64,000 nt of DNA, taken from the NCBI GenBank assembly GCA_019321725.1, contig CM033116.1, positions 9,690,841 to 9,754,840 on the forward strand. Direction: 5' to 3'. This DNA comes from Paulownia fortunei. Lineage: Eukaryota; Streptophyta; Magnoliopsida; Lamiales; Paulowniaceae. This document shows positions 1 to 12,900 of this stretch, in pieces. The notes under the pieces were generated by a model that saw only the letters and a list, made by a program, of their open reading frames with translations, searched no databases and was not told the origin of the DNA. How positions within the stretch are numbered: the first letter of the stretch is position 1; each line of letters opens with the position of its first letter. A program made the position numbers and the translations under genes.

Positions 1-200
1 GGGAATTTATCCCACATTGTATGTAGGGAGTGGCTTGTGTGCATGTAAAGCAAGAAGGATTCCTTCCCATGTAAGAGGCCTTTCAAAGTCGTGAGGTTGG
101 GATGTGGTCCCCTATAGGACCGGGCCAAAGCGAACAATATCTTACAGCGGGACACCTACTCACTCCATATCATATCAATCTCATTCAATTTAATTTAATT
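1..200. repeat. Possible LTR-derived repeat end
   Basis: The first 160 bases have the feel of a plant LTR or TRIM tail: a 'cccacattgt' phrase near the start, a 'gtcgtgaggttgggatgtgg' stretch, then 'ggaccgggccaaagc'. Similar wording recurs in short plant LTR repeats as I remember them, but no partner LTR, target duplication or coding region lies inside the window. The call is a resemblance only. Confidence 0.3.
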
Positions 201-1682
201 TAATTGAAAAATATAAAAAATAATAATATTAAAAACTATTATAATATTTAAATCATAAAAATATTATATGATATGTTAGTTCAATGATTAAACTGTTTAA
301 TTTTGTACTATATCAGACGCAACAATATTTATTCTTTTTTGCATAGAGGTTATGCTGCAAAATGTGGTTTGCTCATTGATGAAACAACTCGACAAAGTTA
401 GTCATGGTTTCAGTGGTTTGCAACATATAATGCATGGGTGAGTGTATTTGTATGACAATTTCTCCACGTTGCATAATATTTATTTCTTTAGCTAAGATAT
501 CATTTTTTAGAAAAGATGTTCTGGTAAATGTCAAGTTGAACAAGATAAGTTGTAGTATAACTATAGAGCTCTACAAGGTGACGATATAACGTTAGTATTT
601 CATGTTTGTTTTCTTTGGTAAATGATATAGTATTATTCTACCAATATTCTACCTAATGAATACTAAGTGCTTTTCCTTCTTGTCGTGAGGTTGTTGGGCC
701 TAGCCCATAAGAAAAAAATAAAAGAGATTGGGAACAGTTGTGTGAGATTGTAACACCAAATCCTAAATGATTTATTTCAATTAGTTTGGCTAGAAATAAA
801 AAAAAGAAAATAGTGGTGTTTTTATGTTTTTTAGGATTTCTTCAAAACAATGAGAGACACAATGTCAATAATGGAAGTCAGGTTTCTCTAATTTTTGGGT
901 TGTTAGTGTTGAGTTCCGCACCTTACGTGTCACTGGAGTATTTTTAATATGGTATACACAAAGAAGGTTTTTGTATTTTCTTCGTAAGCTTAAGTATTTG
1001 TAATTGCTATCCTGATTATTCTTATTTGTATTTCTAACGTAAGTAATTGTCATGTAATTGTTTGTCATGATTGGGCCTATTTCCGTTCACAACACAATTG
1101 ATTTATCCCTCAAAATGTTGAACTACCAACCACTGCAAATTTTATTTGTTGTTCCATTTAGTTATAAATAACAGAACAACTTTGAAGCCAAAAATAATTA
1201 ATGTTTAATAAATTAGGAACATTTCTAAGATATCATTGTTAGAAAATAACCCATTTATTTAAATAGTAGCTTTGGTTTAAATGGGCTTTAGAGCTCATGT
1301 ATATACAAGCCTAAATATATGAACTGTTATGGTCTAGTGACTTGATTATTCTTTCCAATTTGTTTCTAATTTGGTCAGTTACATGCTTTGCTGTTTATTC
1401 TTTAAAATTTAAAGCAAATTTTTTTTGTCTTGTTGGCAACGCTTGTATATGTTGTAATGGTAATAATGTAACAATTCATTTTTAAGGTTGTCTTATAGCT
1501 AGAAATGTTTACATTGAATGTGCAACCACCAGAAACATTAACATTAAATGTGTAACCATCTGAAATGTTCATAGTAAATGTATAATATACACGCCAAAAT
1601 AAATGAGTAACAACCAAAAACATTCAGAATTTTTCACATTCACATTAAATGGAAATTTTTCCCACCTTGCCCTTACATGTCA
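201..1682. other. AT-rich DNA without a recognisable gene
   Basis: No ORF here resembles a known protein. Around 345-470 and 490-580 there are exon-like blocks preceded by 'tag' and followed by 'gtgag' or 'gtgac', but their translations carry stops and match nothing I recognise. The block is probably old transposon debris. Confidence 0.4.
1506..1585. repeat. Short degenerate tandem repeat
   Basis: About three diverged copies of a roughly 29-base unit, with the core 'aaatgtgtaaccatctgaaa' and variants (accaccagaaac, gttcatagtaaatgt). Reverse-strand translation gives a repeating Asn-Ile-Ser/Val-Asn-Val pattern, which is a by-product of the repeat and not a protein. Confidence 0.5.
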
Positions 1683-1807
1683 CTATAAAAGGAGAGCTCA
1701 TCCTCATTCTTCACACCAAAAGTATCTAGCCTTCCTTAAGTGCTTAGGGGTACTTATTCTAGTAATTTTAGAGTGAAAGAGCTATAAAAGAGCATTTCAT
1801 TTTAGCA
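1681..1807 (+). promoter_or_regulatory. TATA-containing segment, possibly an LTR promoter remnant
   Basis: A good TATA box (ctataaaagg, 1683-1692) is followed by 'gagctcatcctcattcttca', the spacing and texture of a plant LTR U3/R junction. No gene follows. At about 1808 the sequence switches to the LTR of the long-LTR copia family, so this may be a fragment of a different LTR abutting or replacing the missing part of that LTR. Confidence 0.3.
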
Positions 1808-2172
1808 TCTACATACATGCACTTGCATATCTATACTAATGCCAATGGAATGTGACATCTTCGTCTTATGAGTATACATAGTATATGCAAGTGTTACTGG
1901 GCTACTTGATGTCTCGTCTCAAAAACCTCTCAACTCAAAACTTATTTAAGACCAAAGCCTTAGAGGCATGTTCCATGATCGCCATCATATGCGCGACCAT
2001 GCCCCTTAGCTAAATTTGGTCTAAGGACTTTATCTAATGCATAGAAATAAAAATGCAAGACAAAAGATAAAGAAAGTGCCGTATTAATATGATTCCTAAT
2101 AAGATTGTCTTATAAAAGAAAAGAGTACAACACACCCAATCTAATTAGGACGTTGGGCATCCTACTCTAACA
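1808..2172 (-). repeat. Truncated 3' LTR of copia copy 1
   Basis: Matches about the first 365 bases (in element orientation) of the LTR seen whole at 7372-9562, ending on the plus strand in ctctaaca. Homology stops near 1808, so about 1.8 kb of LTR is missing and replaced by unrelated sequence. The next bases inward (atctcccacttgcc) are the reverse complement of the polypurine tract. Confidence 0.75.
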
Positions 2173-2214
2173 ATCTCCCACTTGCCCTAGCTCCAATTGC
2201 CCATGTACTCTAAG

Positions 2215-5200
2215 GCCCATCTTCTCGAGATGTACATTGAATACCTTCTGTGCTAAGGGCTTAGAAAGTAGATCTGCTATATTTTCTGCTGAGTCAACTC
2301 AATCCACAACAATGTCACCTCTACCAATGATCTCTCTGATTAAGTGATATCATGTCATTATGTGCTTTGATATTCAATGAGATCTTGGCTCCTTTGCTTG
2401 CGCAATGACCCCATTGTTATTACAGTAAATCATAAATGGATCAACAATGGATAGAACTACACCCAGCCCTTGAATGAAGTTTTTTATCCAAACAGTTTTT
2501 TTGTTGTATCTGATACAGTGATATATTCAGCATCAGTAGTAGAGTATGTGGTTGTATCTTGCTTGGAACTTTTCCAACTAACTGCACCACCATGCAAGGT
2601 GAATATGTATCTAGATATAGACTTTGAGTCCTCTATATTGGACTGAAAACTAAAGTATGTATATCCCTTCAGTTTTAGTTTTCTATTATCGTATATCAAA
2701 AAGATATCCTTAGTCATTCTTAAGTACTTGAGGATCATTTTAATAAATTTTCAGTGTTTTCCTAGATTGGACTGATATATGCTCGTGACACTTAGAGCAT
2801 GTGTGAGATCAGACCTTGTACACAACATTGCATATATTGTGCTCTTTATAGCGGATGCATAAAGTATGTGAGTCATCATTTCTCTCTCTGTAGGTGTCTT
2901 GGAAGACATAGCCTTAGAGAGTAAAACCCCATGACTCATAGGCAGTAATTCTTGTTTAGATTTCTCCATGCTAAACCTTTTTAATGTCTATATATATGGA
3001 TTAGGATAGTCCGATCATTCTTCTAGATCTATCTCTATAGATCTTTATCCCTAGGATAAAATAAGCATCTCCCAAGTCCTTCATGGAAAACTATTTAGAC
3101 AACCAAGTCCTCATTGACTGCAATATCCCAACATCATTTCCAATGAATAGGATGTCACATAGAGCATAACAAACGTAACTGCTCTCCTACTAACCTTCTT
3201 GTAGACACATGGTTCATTTGGGTTCTTATAAAATTTAAATGTTTTGATTGTTTCATCAAACTAGATGTTCCAACTCCTCAAAGTCTATTTGAGTTCATAA
3301 ATGGACCTCTGGAGGTTGCAAACCTTTTGCTCGCTCTCACTGGATATGAAGTCTTCTAGCTGCTTTATATAGATCTCTTCCTTAATGTCTTCATTAAGAA
3401 AAGCAGTCTTTACATCCATTTTCCACATCTCATAGTCATAATATGCAGATATGTCTAGCAAAATTTGGATGGATTTAAGCTTCCCACTGGTGAAAAGATT
3501 TCTTCATAATAAATTCCTTATTTCAGAGTGTAACCTTCTACAACCAGACGTACTTTATAAGTCGTTACCTCTACATCTACTCCAAGCTTCTGCTTGTAGA
3601 CTTATTTGCAGCCAATGGGAACAGTTCCCTATAATGGTCCACCAAGGTCCATACCTTGTTGGAAAACATAGAGTTCATATCGAATTATATAGCTTCTTGC
3701 CACTTCTCTGAGTCGATGTCGCATCTCCATAGATTTTTTTATCATTATCCAAGGAAAATCCCTTTTTTTTGTCTAACAAAAAGTTGTACCTATTAGGTAC
3801 CCTTGAGATCCTTTTGGATCTACAAAGAGGTTGTGCCCTAGAGGGCCCAGCATCAACTTGTGTGTCATCTACTACTACAGTTAGGGCGTTTTATGGTTAT
3901 TGAACTTCTTCAAGTTCCACGACTCTGCCACTCTAATAGAAATTTTTCTTCAAGGAATGTAGCATTCCTTGAAATAAACATCTTTTGTTCTGAGGCATCG
4001 TAGAGCTAGTATACAAAAGACTCCTTTGGATACCCTACGAACTTGCATAAGATGGATCTCATATCCAACTTATCTCCTACTTGCCGCTTCACATAAGCAG
4101 CACATTCCTATACCCAAAGGTATTTATAGGAAGGTCTCTTACCACACCACATCTCGTATGGTGTTTTGGCCATGGCTTTAGATGGCATTTTTCCATTTCC
4201 AAGGCATAACCCCAAAATAAAATAGATAATGAAGTAAAACTCATCATAGATTGAACCATGTTGAAAAATATTCGATTCCTACGTTCCGCAACTCCATTGA
4301 GTTGTGGAGTAGCAGAAAGAGTCAACTGTAAGAAAATTTCATCCTCTTTTAGATAATAAAAAAACTCTATGCTCAAGTACTCATATCCTCAGTCTGATCA
4401 AAAAGCCGTGATACTTAGCCTAATCTATTTTTTCACTTCGCATCTCAATTTTTGAACTTTTCAAAAGATTCAAATTTGTACCTCATAAGGTAGATATAAC
4501 CATACCTAGAATAATTGTCGATAAAGGTTATGAAGTAGTGATAGCTCCCACAAGCGCTAACACTTAGTGGACCTGTATACATCCGAATTGATCAAATCTA
4601 ATAGATCTTTGGCTTGAACCACTTGTTTAACAAATAGTGATTTGGTCATTTTTCTTTTTAGACATGACTCACATGTTGGCATTCCTTGCTTTTTCGAAAG
4701 ATCAAGTAATTGGGCCAACCTATGAATTCTCTTCTCAAAGATGTGACCAAATCTAGCATGCCATAAGAGTTGAGAACTATGATTATCTAATTTTTCTTTT
4801 ATTTTGTTGAATAACTGGCATGGAATTTGTGGTTGTATTAATCATTTATCAATGTACCAATATCAAGAACCATGGAGCATTTTCACCTTTGAATTTTCGA
4901 CCAAATTTTCTCTGTCCAACAGAGATTATGCTCTTAATGTATTTTAGCACAAAGGAAAAATAATTAGAACTACCATAATTCTATCTAAAGTTAAATGTAT
5001 TGCTCCTTTAGCTAACGAAGCAACATTTGCTTTACTCCGAAGCTAAAAGATTTCTAACTCTTTGAAAAAAAAGGAAATATCCAGTATCCTATACCCAAAA
5101 ATAATCATCTATGCTGATGGTATCCCTCTTGTCAACTTTTACAACATTTTGGAGAGATGGGATCAATATCTACAATCTAATAATTAAGAAGAATTCTCAA

Positions 5201-5640
5201 TATCGACTACTTAATTAAACAAAATTTAAATTTGATCGAAAACTCTTTCTAATCCAAAACTCTATTTAGAATATATTTCTAAATCATTGAGCAAGTCAAT
5301 ACTTTCATCTCTCTTCCAATGGCCTTTTATCCCACAATAGTGACATGAACCAATCTTATCCATATTAATCCTCTAGTTTTTCTAGCTAGAATCTCCTATA
5401 ACTCTTTATAAGAGGTCCTTCTTCAACAATTTTAGAAGGTTTCTCTACAACTCTTTGTAGAATGTGTAATGGATAGACTTCCACAATTTTTGTGAGAGTT
5501 GTTTCTTCAATTAATTATAGAAACTCTTCTTTTGCACATTTCTTAACCTCTCAAATTTGAGAATCAAGAGTAATACATATAGAATTGGAGCTTAGTGACA
5601 TTTATTGATGTCAGGAATAGTTTTTAGTGGACTTATAAGT
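2215..5640 (-). pseudogene. Copia gag-pol polyprotein, broken (copy 1)
   Basis: On the minus strand, from high to low coordinates: a gag zinc knuckle near 5330-5390 (CHYC...GHWKRD, last Cys lost), an integrase block at 4089-4376 ([13 protein letters not shown] and FWGYALE motifs), the end of reverse transcriptase at 2751-2969, and the RNase H region at about 2215-2738. Many stops and frameshifts separate the blocks. The gag part upstream of the knuckle is only about 260 bases, against about 730 in the sister copy, so most of the capsid region has been deleted. It cannot encode a working polyprotein. Confidence 0.8.
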
Positions 5641-7371
5641 GATAACAATTATCCTAAATGAGGAAGAAAAATGAGTAAAGTATGGAAAAATCATATTCAT
5701 TTAATATAAGGTCTTTAATGCTAAATGTCTCTCACTATTTTCTTTGAACTTCATCACCCCTAATGGAAGTTTCAAAAAATTGAATTTCCTAGTGGGCTTA
5801 AGGTCCAACGAAAATATTTCACACCCCAATTTTATGAACCCATGAAATATTTATATCGGTGGTCAACTTTTTGACGATTATATCACTATACAACTTTCAA
5901 GTTTGTTTTGCCTCACCTCTTCCCATATACCCCAATTTTATGAGCCCATATGATATTGAGTGTCAAACACTACCCATCAAACATTCGTGTAGATAGAGCA
6001 TCAAGATGTCCCATGACTCATGGCCAATATAATGATAAGTCCATCTTATGAGAATCTCTATATTTGCTAGATATCACAACTTTCCAATACAAGACCACCT
6101 CACGACTCATGGCCAGTGATCAAGTGCAATAGCATTGTTATGTATCTATCTTTGATGGTAGACATAGAATGATAAGTTCTACCTAACTTGTCCATTTTTG
6201 TTTGAAATCAAATTACAGAAAATTCTTTACTTACTTTCGTAAATTAAGTGGGGTTTGATTTTATCCAAAACCTCATCAATTAAAATTACTAGGTGAGTTA
6301 TTTAATGATCATCATCATATATGTGCAAGCAAGAACATTAAATAATATCCAACATGTATCCTATACAAAAAGTGATGGGATAATCATGGCCAACCTATGC
6401 GACCCATTTAAGCCAAAAATAGGTCAAGATCAATCTATGGGTAAAAATATAAAGAACTATTCTATTACATTTGATATTTGTGCCCTACATTCATGGGCCT
6501 TGAATCTCCTATTCTATTACATTTGTACTTAGTAACCCATACAAGCATGGGCCTTTAGGCATTGAATGTCCTCCATTTACAAAATTAAAATAGAAACTTT
6601 ACTTTCTATTCTACTCTCTTTGCAATAACTTAAGTACAATACAAAATAGAATAAGAGGTTCGTAGGCCCCAAAAATCTAAAAATAATTTGAAAGTGTCCA
6701 ATCACATTGGTAATAGACCCATGATCATCCCTAAATAAAACATTGAATAGACATTCATCACATGAATTTTAAAGCACATAAATTTATAAATCTATTTTAA
6801 AGTTGTCAATTTTTAAAGATTTGGATAAAATAAAGTTTTCAAGAAAAACTATTTTTTTGAAACTAAAATTAACATTTAATTTTAATTAAAACTTTAATCT
6901 ATAAAAACACATACACACGACCATGAGCTGGGCAGTCGACCGAGAGCACACTGCTATCATCCAACAGGTGCAAGTTGGGCCTCTTTCCGTTGTACTGTCG
7001 ACGGCTACTATGCAGCCGTTGTCCAGCCCTTCGGGGCACTGGGTAGCCACCTGACAAGTCCCATCAGGCATCATTCCAGTGGGGTGTTCATAGGTGAGTA
7101 GTTTGTGTGGTCATGACCCCACACGCATTACTCAAGCCCACAATCGAGCCCTGTAGCTCAATGTCCAACTTGTAACAAATGAAACATTCGAATGTTTGTG
7201 TGTGTGCATCAATTTAACCAATTAAATATTTTATAAAAAATATTTTATCCTACAATTGAACAAAAATTGCAACACATTTAACAATTAAACGATACATGCT
7301 TATCAAATATAAACACAAAATGAATGCAAATTCAATATATCAAAAATACAAAACTGTGGCTCTAATACCAC
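5641..7371 (-). other. Leader and primer-binding site of copia copy 1
   Basis: Non-coding leader between the 5' LTR and gag. The primer-binding site lies against the LTR at about 7358-7370: reverse complement TGGTATTAGAGCC, one change from the TGGTATCAGAGC complementary to plant initiator tRNA-Met. Most of the leader (5650-6890) aligns by eye with 20640-21830 of the sister element. The exception is a GC-rich patch at about 6905-7160. Confidence 0.7.
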
Positions 7372-9562
7372 TGTTGTGTTTGCTACAATATCGGGGTATG
7401 CACAGTGGAATATAAAAATTAATTTAAAATAAAACACATTCAAAAATAATTATTGCATCATCCCTAATTCGAAGCGATTCTAATGATCACGTATTTTTTA
7501 TAGTTATAAAAGAGTAAATAAAGTCTCAAATTTTTACCTTTGATGCACTCTGGTTGTTGTAGAATGAGTAACAATCAATTGCTATCAATTACTTTTGAAA
7601 AAGGTTCAGAAGGGATCCAAATGTCTCTCCTCTAAAGATAGTCCACACGTTTGGACTAGAACACGGAATTAAAATCTCATTAGTGATTTTTAATTCTTTT
7701 ACTAATCTAGTTTGGAGTGCTTTTGTGTGTATTAATTCTTAATCCAATTTGTGGAAATAAGAATTCAATACATAAAATAATCAAAGAGAATTGATTATCT
7801 TGGAAGAGATTTTTAGAAGAGAGCAAAGTGTTAAAGAAGATTTTTTTTTTCTTCTTGTTTCTTTGAAGTGGCTGAAAATTGGGGTAGATACATCCCCTCT
7901 AATTTACGATCATATCTAGAAAAATAGATGGCTGAAAATTATCTAATAATTTTCATACTTTCCCATATTTCTATATGTTGAAATTAGTTATTTTAGAAGA
8001 GTCAAACTTTCCAAAAATAACCAATTCAATGAACTTATCCCTATAGAATGAAAGTTGTCGATTTTGTAGACTTCTACAAGCCATAAAATCGGCCCTCTCT
8101 CCCTTCTTGATTGTATTGGACTCTTCCAATGCAATCAAAATAGATTCTAATATCTCTAATTATCTTCATAAGATAATTAATAAGAAAATCATATTATCTT
8201 ATTTTTAATTTCTTCCATTAATTGAAGTGGGCCTTCAAATAAAAAGTCACCATTATTTTGGGCTTGGGCTTTCACAAAGTCCATTAATTAATCCAATTAA
8301 TCAAATTTACCAAATTTCAATTAATTGATCCAATCAATTAATTATTGCACTAATTGGACTTTCTAATCATATTAAGTTTAATTAAATAATCTCTTTGCTT
8401 AATTAAATAATTAATTCAACCCATTAAATTAATTTAAGCCCTAAATTAATATCCATTAATTAAATATATCTGACTAATTCGATTCATTCCTAGATTAGAA
8501 ATGTTTTACTACAAATTTGTATGTCACTCTTTAGGTTCACATCTAAGCTAGTAGTGGGCTTATAACATTTCTAACTTATGAATAATAATTATTTTGATTA
8601 ATTAATTTAATTAATTAATTCACTTTGAATTAACTCCTTAATTCCAAGAACCTCACTATCCATGAAAACACCTAGCAAATAATCATGGCAAACTAGTCTT
8701 AAGTGAAATAGCGAGTAAACCTATTTCAGTTGCGAGTACCATACACGTACGGTCCTTTCGATAATTAATCACCCGATTGAATCTAGGGTATGGATTATAA
8801 GTTGAAACCCTAAATAATTTAATAATTGTGATCCGATTTCAAGTTTTAATGATTATTGATGAATCACAATTCATCCTACATTGGCCAATGTCTTTGAATC
8901 ACGAACAATGAAAACATAAGAGATTTTCTTACTTAAAAAGACAAGTGTCGAATTCTATGTTGGTCACTGACAAACCTCCATGCACATCAGTGCAACACCC
9001 AACATACCCCCTTTTGTGATTGTCAAGCAATCAGAAAATATATAAAAGTGTTGCAGGATGCACACATGGCTACTATCATGCCTCAAGTTCGAAGACTAGT
9101 CGTGTACTATCGCAACATAAAAATTCTTATTTTGACAGGAAAATCTTCCAACTAAGAATTTCTTGCGGGCCATGTTTAGTGTACTTGTTCCCTAACAAGC
9201 ACCCACATATATGCACCTGCGTCTCTACGGTAATGCCAATGGAATGTGACATCCTTGTCTCACGAGCATGCATCATATGTGCGAGTCTTACTGAGCTATT
9301 TGATACCCCATCTCGAAAATTCTCGACTCAAAACTTATTTAAAATCAAAGCCTTGGAGGCATGTTCAATGATAGCCATCATACGAGACCATGCCATGTAC
9401 CTAAATTTGGTCTAAGAACTTTATTTAATGCGCAAAAATAAAAATATAAGACATAAGATAAAAAAAGTATCTTATTGATATGATTCCCAATAAGATTATC
9501 TTATAAAGAATAGAATACAATACACCCAATATAATTAGGGGATTAGGTATCCTACTCTAACA
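7372..9562 (-). repeat. 5' LTR of copia copy 1
   Basis: About 2.19 kb. On the plus strand it begins TGTTGTGTTTGC and ends CCTACTCTAACA, giving the TG...CA termini of an LTR. It is homologous along its length to 22095-24311 and to the reverse complement of 59322-61454. Homopurine/homopyrimidine and TTAATTAA-rich stretches make up much of the interior. The short ORF at 9020-9415 within it is not a gene. Confidence 0.85.
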
Positions 9563-9794
9563 ACTACTAAATTATTGAGATACAAATAAAAGAAAAAAAT
9601 GATGAAGGTAATGTTGTTGAGTTATAGGTTACCTCAGAACATGTGAAAATGTAGAAAACCTTCCTACAAATACTTACGAGTGTAGGGTGTCTTACTAAAG
9701 TGATGATACCTACACCTAAGAAGGAGAAAATAGTAATACAAGAAGTAGGCATAACCCCAACAATTACTCCATTTAATTTGATTTAATCTTTCTA
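9563..9794. other. Spacer between two copia elements
   Basis: About 230 bases between the 5' LTR of copia copy 1 and the next copia element. A short open stretch exists on each strand, but neither translation is recognisable. No repeat boundary is visible. Confidence 0.4.
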
Positions 9795-9977
9795 TGTAAT
9801 TGATTGTATATGAAGTTGTAGCTTGATTTTTGGCATTTAATTAGTCAACTTAGTCAGTTTAGGAAAGTCTATACATTAGGCCTTAGTTTAGGAGAATTTG
9901 ATTTCTTTCATTCTTGTATTATATGTTATATATACTGCAGATTGAAATGAAGAAATCAATCCTTTTCACAGAATACA
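9795..9977 (+). repeat. 5' LTR of short-LTR copia element
   Basis: About 183 bases, tentatively from TGTAATTGATTG to GAATACA. It is followed by ttgttatcacatcagagc, which resembles the initiator tRNA-Met primer-binding site (TGGTATCAGAGC) with an insertion. The left boundary is estimated because the 3' copy lacks that part. Confidence 0.6.
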
Positions 9978-9996
9978 TTTGTTATCACATCAGAGC

Positions 9997-12900
9997 ATGC
10001 TCTTCTCCCCGATTAATTCTTTTTTTTCAGTCATGGTGGATACTCCACCCAACATTACAATTATAGAAACCTTAAATCCCACTATCACCACCACTACTCC
10101 AACAAATACAACCACTCTCCACAATAATGACTTTCAACTCATCACCATAAACACCTTTGACCAAGCCCCACTCAAACTCACTACCAACAACTACGTCTCT
10201 TGGAAACTTCAGTTTCAAACTGAATATAGATGGTTCAAAACCTTGTCCACCTATTACTCTATTTGTAAATGGAACAACACCACCGAACCCAGCCTATAAC
10301 ATTTGGGTTCGCAAAGATTTACTTATTCTTAATGTACTTATTGGTTCTCTATCTCCAACGATCATTCCATTTATTGCTTGTGCCAGCACTTCATGAGAAG
10401 CTTGGATAATACTTGTCAATACCTATGCTAAACTATCTTATGGACACATTAAACAAGTCAAAAATCTTCTCAAAAATCCCAGCAAAAGTGCCATGAGCAT
10501 CACTGATTTTTTTTAATCTATTAAAGCCCGTGTAGAGGAACTAGCTATACTTGGTGCTCCAATGGATGACGAAGATCTCACATAGAAGATTTTGGATAGA
10601 CTAGGAGATAATTATAAAGAATTGATTAGTGTTGTTCAAGCATGTGACACTCCTATCATATTTGATGGGCTTCATGAGAAACTTTTAACATTTGAAGGCT
10701 CTGTTCAAGGAAAAATAGAAGAAACCATTCATTTTCCAGTCAGTGCCAACCCAACAAATTGGACAAACACCAATTGGCACCCCTAAACACCACCATTAAC
10801 TAGCGTCCAACTTCACCTGGCAATATGGGTTGGTGCCTATCGCCTAATACAAATAGTCATCCTCCAGCTTTCAATACTTTTGGTATACCACCTTGTGGCA
10901 ATCATCCATTGCCATAGGTTACTAACAAATCTGTAGCATTCAAGAACATACGGCCAAGCGATGTCCATCATTCTAGTTGGTGCTAATCCAGTCATCCAAC
11001 ACTAGCTCCACACAACCACCTCATAACCCACCCACACCTTGGCAACCCATAGACCCATTTTGCTACTAATGTCACTAATAACAATCCTACATGGTTTCTT
11101 GATAGTGGTGCATCTCATCATGTCACGATGGACTTAAGCAATCTATCCCTTCATGGTCCTTCTATTGGTTCCGAAGATGTTATGAATGGCGATGGCACAG
11201 GTTTCTCCATCACTCATACTAGTTCCACCTTTCTTTTTATCCCTAACATTAGTTTTACCTTAAATGGTGTCCTATGTGTACCAAACATGAAAAAAAATAT
11301 TGATATCTTAGTTTTGCACTACTAGTAATGTCTCTATTGATTTCTTATCTACTTCTTTTCATGTGAAGGATCTTCGCACGAGGGCAATATTTTTGATGGG
11401 CAATGCTAAAGATGGAGTATATGAGTGGCCGACTATTCAATTTGTCTCTTCCCCAATCTTTGCATTCTCTAGTATCAAGACCACCTCATCTAATTGACAT
11501 CATAGATTAGGGCATCTAACTTTTCCCATTTTAAAGCATATTATTGCACATTATCATTTAGATCTCTCATCTCCCATGTCATAAGCATTTTCAAGTAATG
11601 ATTGCTACTGAAATAAAAATCTTAAATTATCTTTTTCCACCCCCGCTCTTGTCTCCTCCAAACTGCCTGAAATTATATTTTCTAATGATGGACTTATCCC
11701 ATTCATTCGCATGATGGTTTCAAATACTATCTCATTTTTGTTGATCACTTTACCAAATATATTTGATTTTATACCCTAAAGCATAAATCTCAGGTTAAAG
11801 ACATTTTCATATATTTCAAAGCTATTGTAGAAAAATTTTTTAAACAAAAGATCATCATTTTTTCTATTGACAAGGGGGAATATGTGGGCCTCAAAGATTA
11901 TCTTGCAACAAATGGAATTTCTCACCTCACCACACCACCTCGTACTCCTGAACACAATGGCTACTCTGAAAGACGACATCATCACATTGTTGAAATTAGC
12001 CTCTTATTACTCTCATGTGCTTCTCTCCCCTAAACATTTTGGTCCCATGCCTATGTCATTGTTGTCTATTTAATAACTAGAATTCCCACTCCTACACTAA
12101 ACTTCTCTTCTCCACATGAATTGATTTTTGGTACCACCCCTAATTATTTGAAACTTAAAATTTTTGGGTGCTTATGCTATCCTTGGCTTCAACCATATTC
12201 ATCCCATAAATTTGACCCACACTCTAAAACTTGTATTTTTCTAGGGTATTCGTTATCTCAAAGTGCTTATCTGTGTTTTGATCCATCCACATCCAAAAAT
12301 TTTATTTCTCGTCATGTTCAATTTGTAGAGTTTATTTTTCCATATACATCACTACATGCTCATTTACCTCATCTAGATTCCACCACTATTAACACATGGG
12401 TTCCTCTGCTTCTCACTATCTCATGTCATCACCCAACAGAGTCGATCAATTCTACAACATCTGATGTACATCTGCAAGAACTGCCTTCATACAGTGATCC
12501 ATCTCTCCCAGTACCATCTTCCCCACCATCAACTCCTTATGTGCCCTGCACACTCACCTTTGCACCTCCTCTGATTTTGAACCCACACTGTGACTCAAGC
12601 TATCAAAGATCTTAACTCGCATCGGGCCATGTCCAAAGAATATGATGCTCTAGTTCGTAATAGCACATGGGAACTAGTACCACATATTCCAATATCTAAT
12701 ATTGTTGGTTGCAAATGGATTTTTCATATTAAAAAGCATCTTGATGGTACTATTGATAGGCTTAAAGCATGCCTTGTGCCTTAGTGTTGACTATCACGAC
12801 ATCTATAGTTTGGTTGTTAAACCTACCGCTGTGCGGCTTGTTCTCAACATTGTAATTAGTCATGGTTGGTCACTTTATCACTTAGATGTCAACAATGCCT

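Larger units (their letters stand above)
1808..9562 (-). mobile_element. Ty1/copia LTR retrotransposon, long-LTR family, copy 1 (decayed)
   Basis: A minus-strand element: 5' LTR at 7372-9562, primer-binding site next to 7371, decayed gag-pol at about 2215-5640, polypurine tract beside 2172, and a truncated 3' LTR at 1808-2172. Domain order on the minus strand (gag knuckle, integrase, reverse transcriptase, RNase H) is that of Ty1/copia. LTR and internal region are plainly homologous to the element at 14784-24311. Because the far end of the 3' LTR is missing, no target duplication can be checked; the sequence just outside the 5' LTR is actac. Confidence 0.85.

Noticed and set aside
1..200. Cassandra-type TRIM with an embedded 5S rRNA promoter
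   Set aside because: I looked for the 5S-derived internal promoter boxes and did not see them.
9020..9415. 131-residue ORF in a copia LTR
   Set aside because: It falls wholly inside an LTR, is not conserved as an ORF in the sister LTR copies, and has no protein-like motif.
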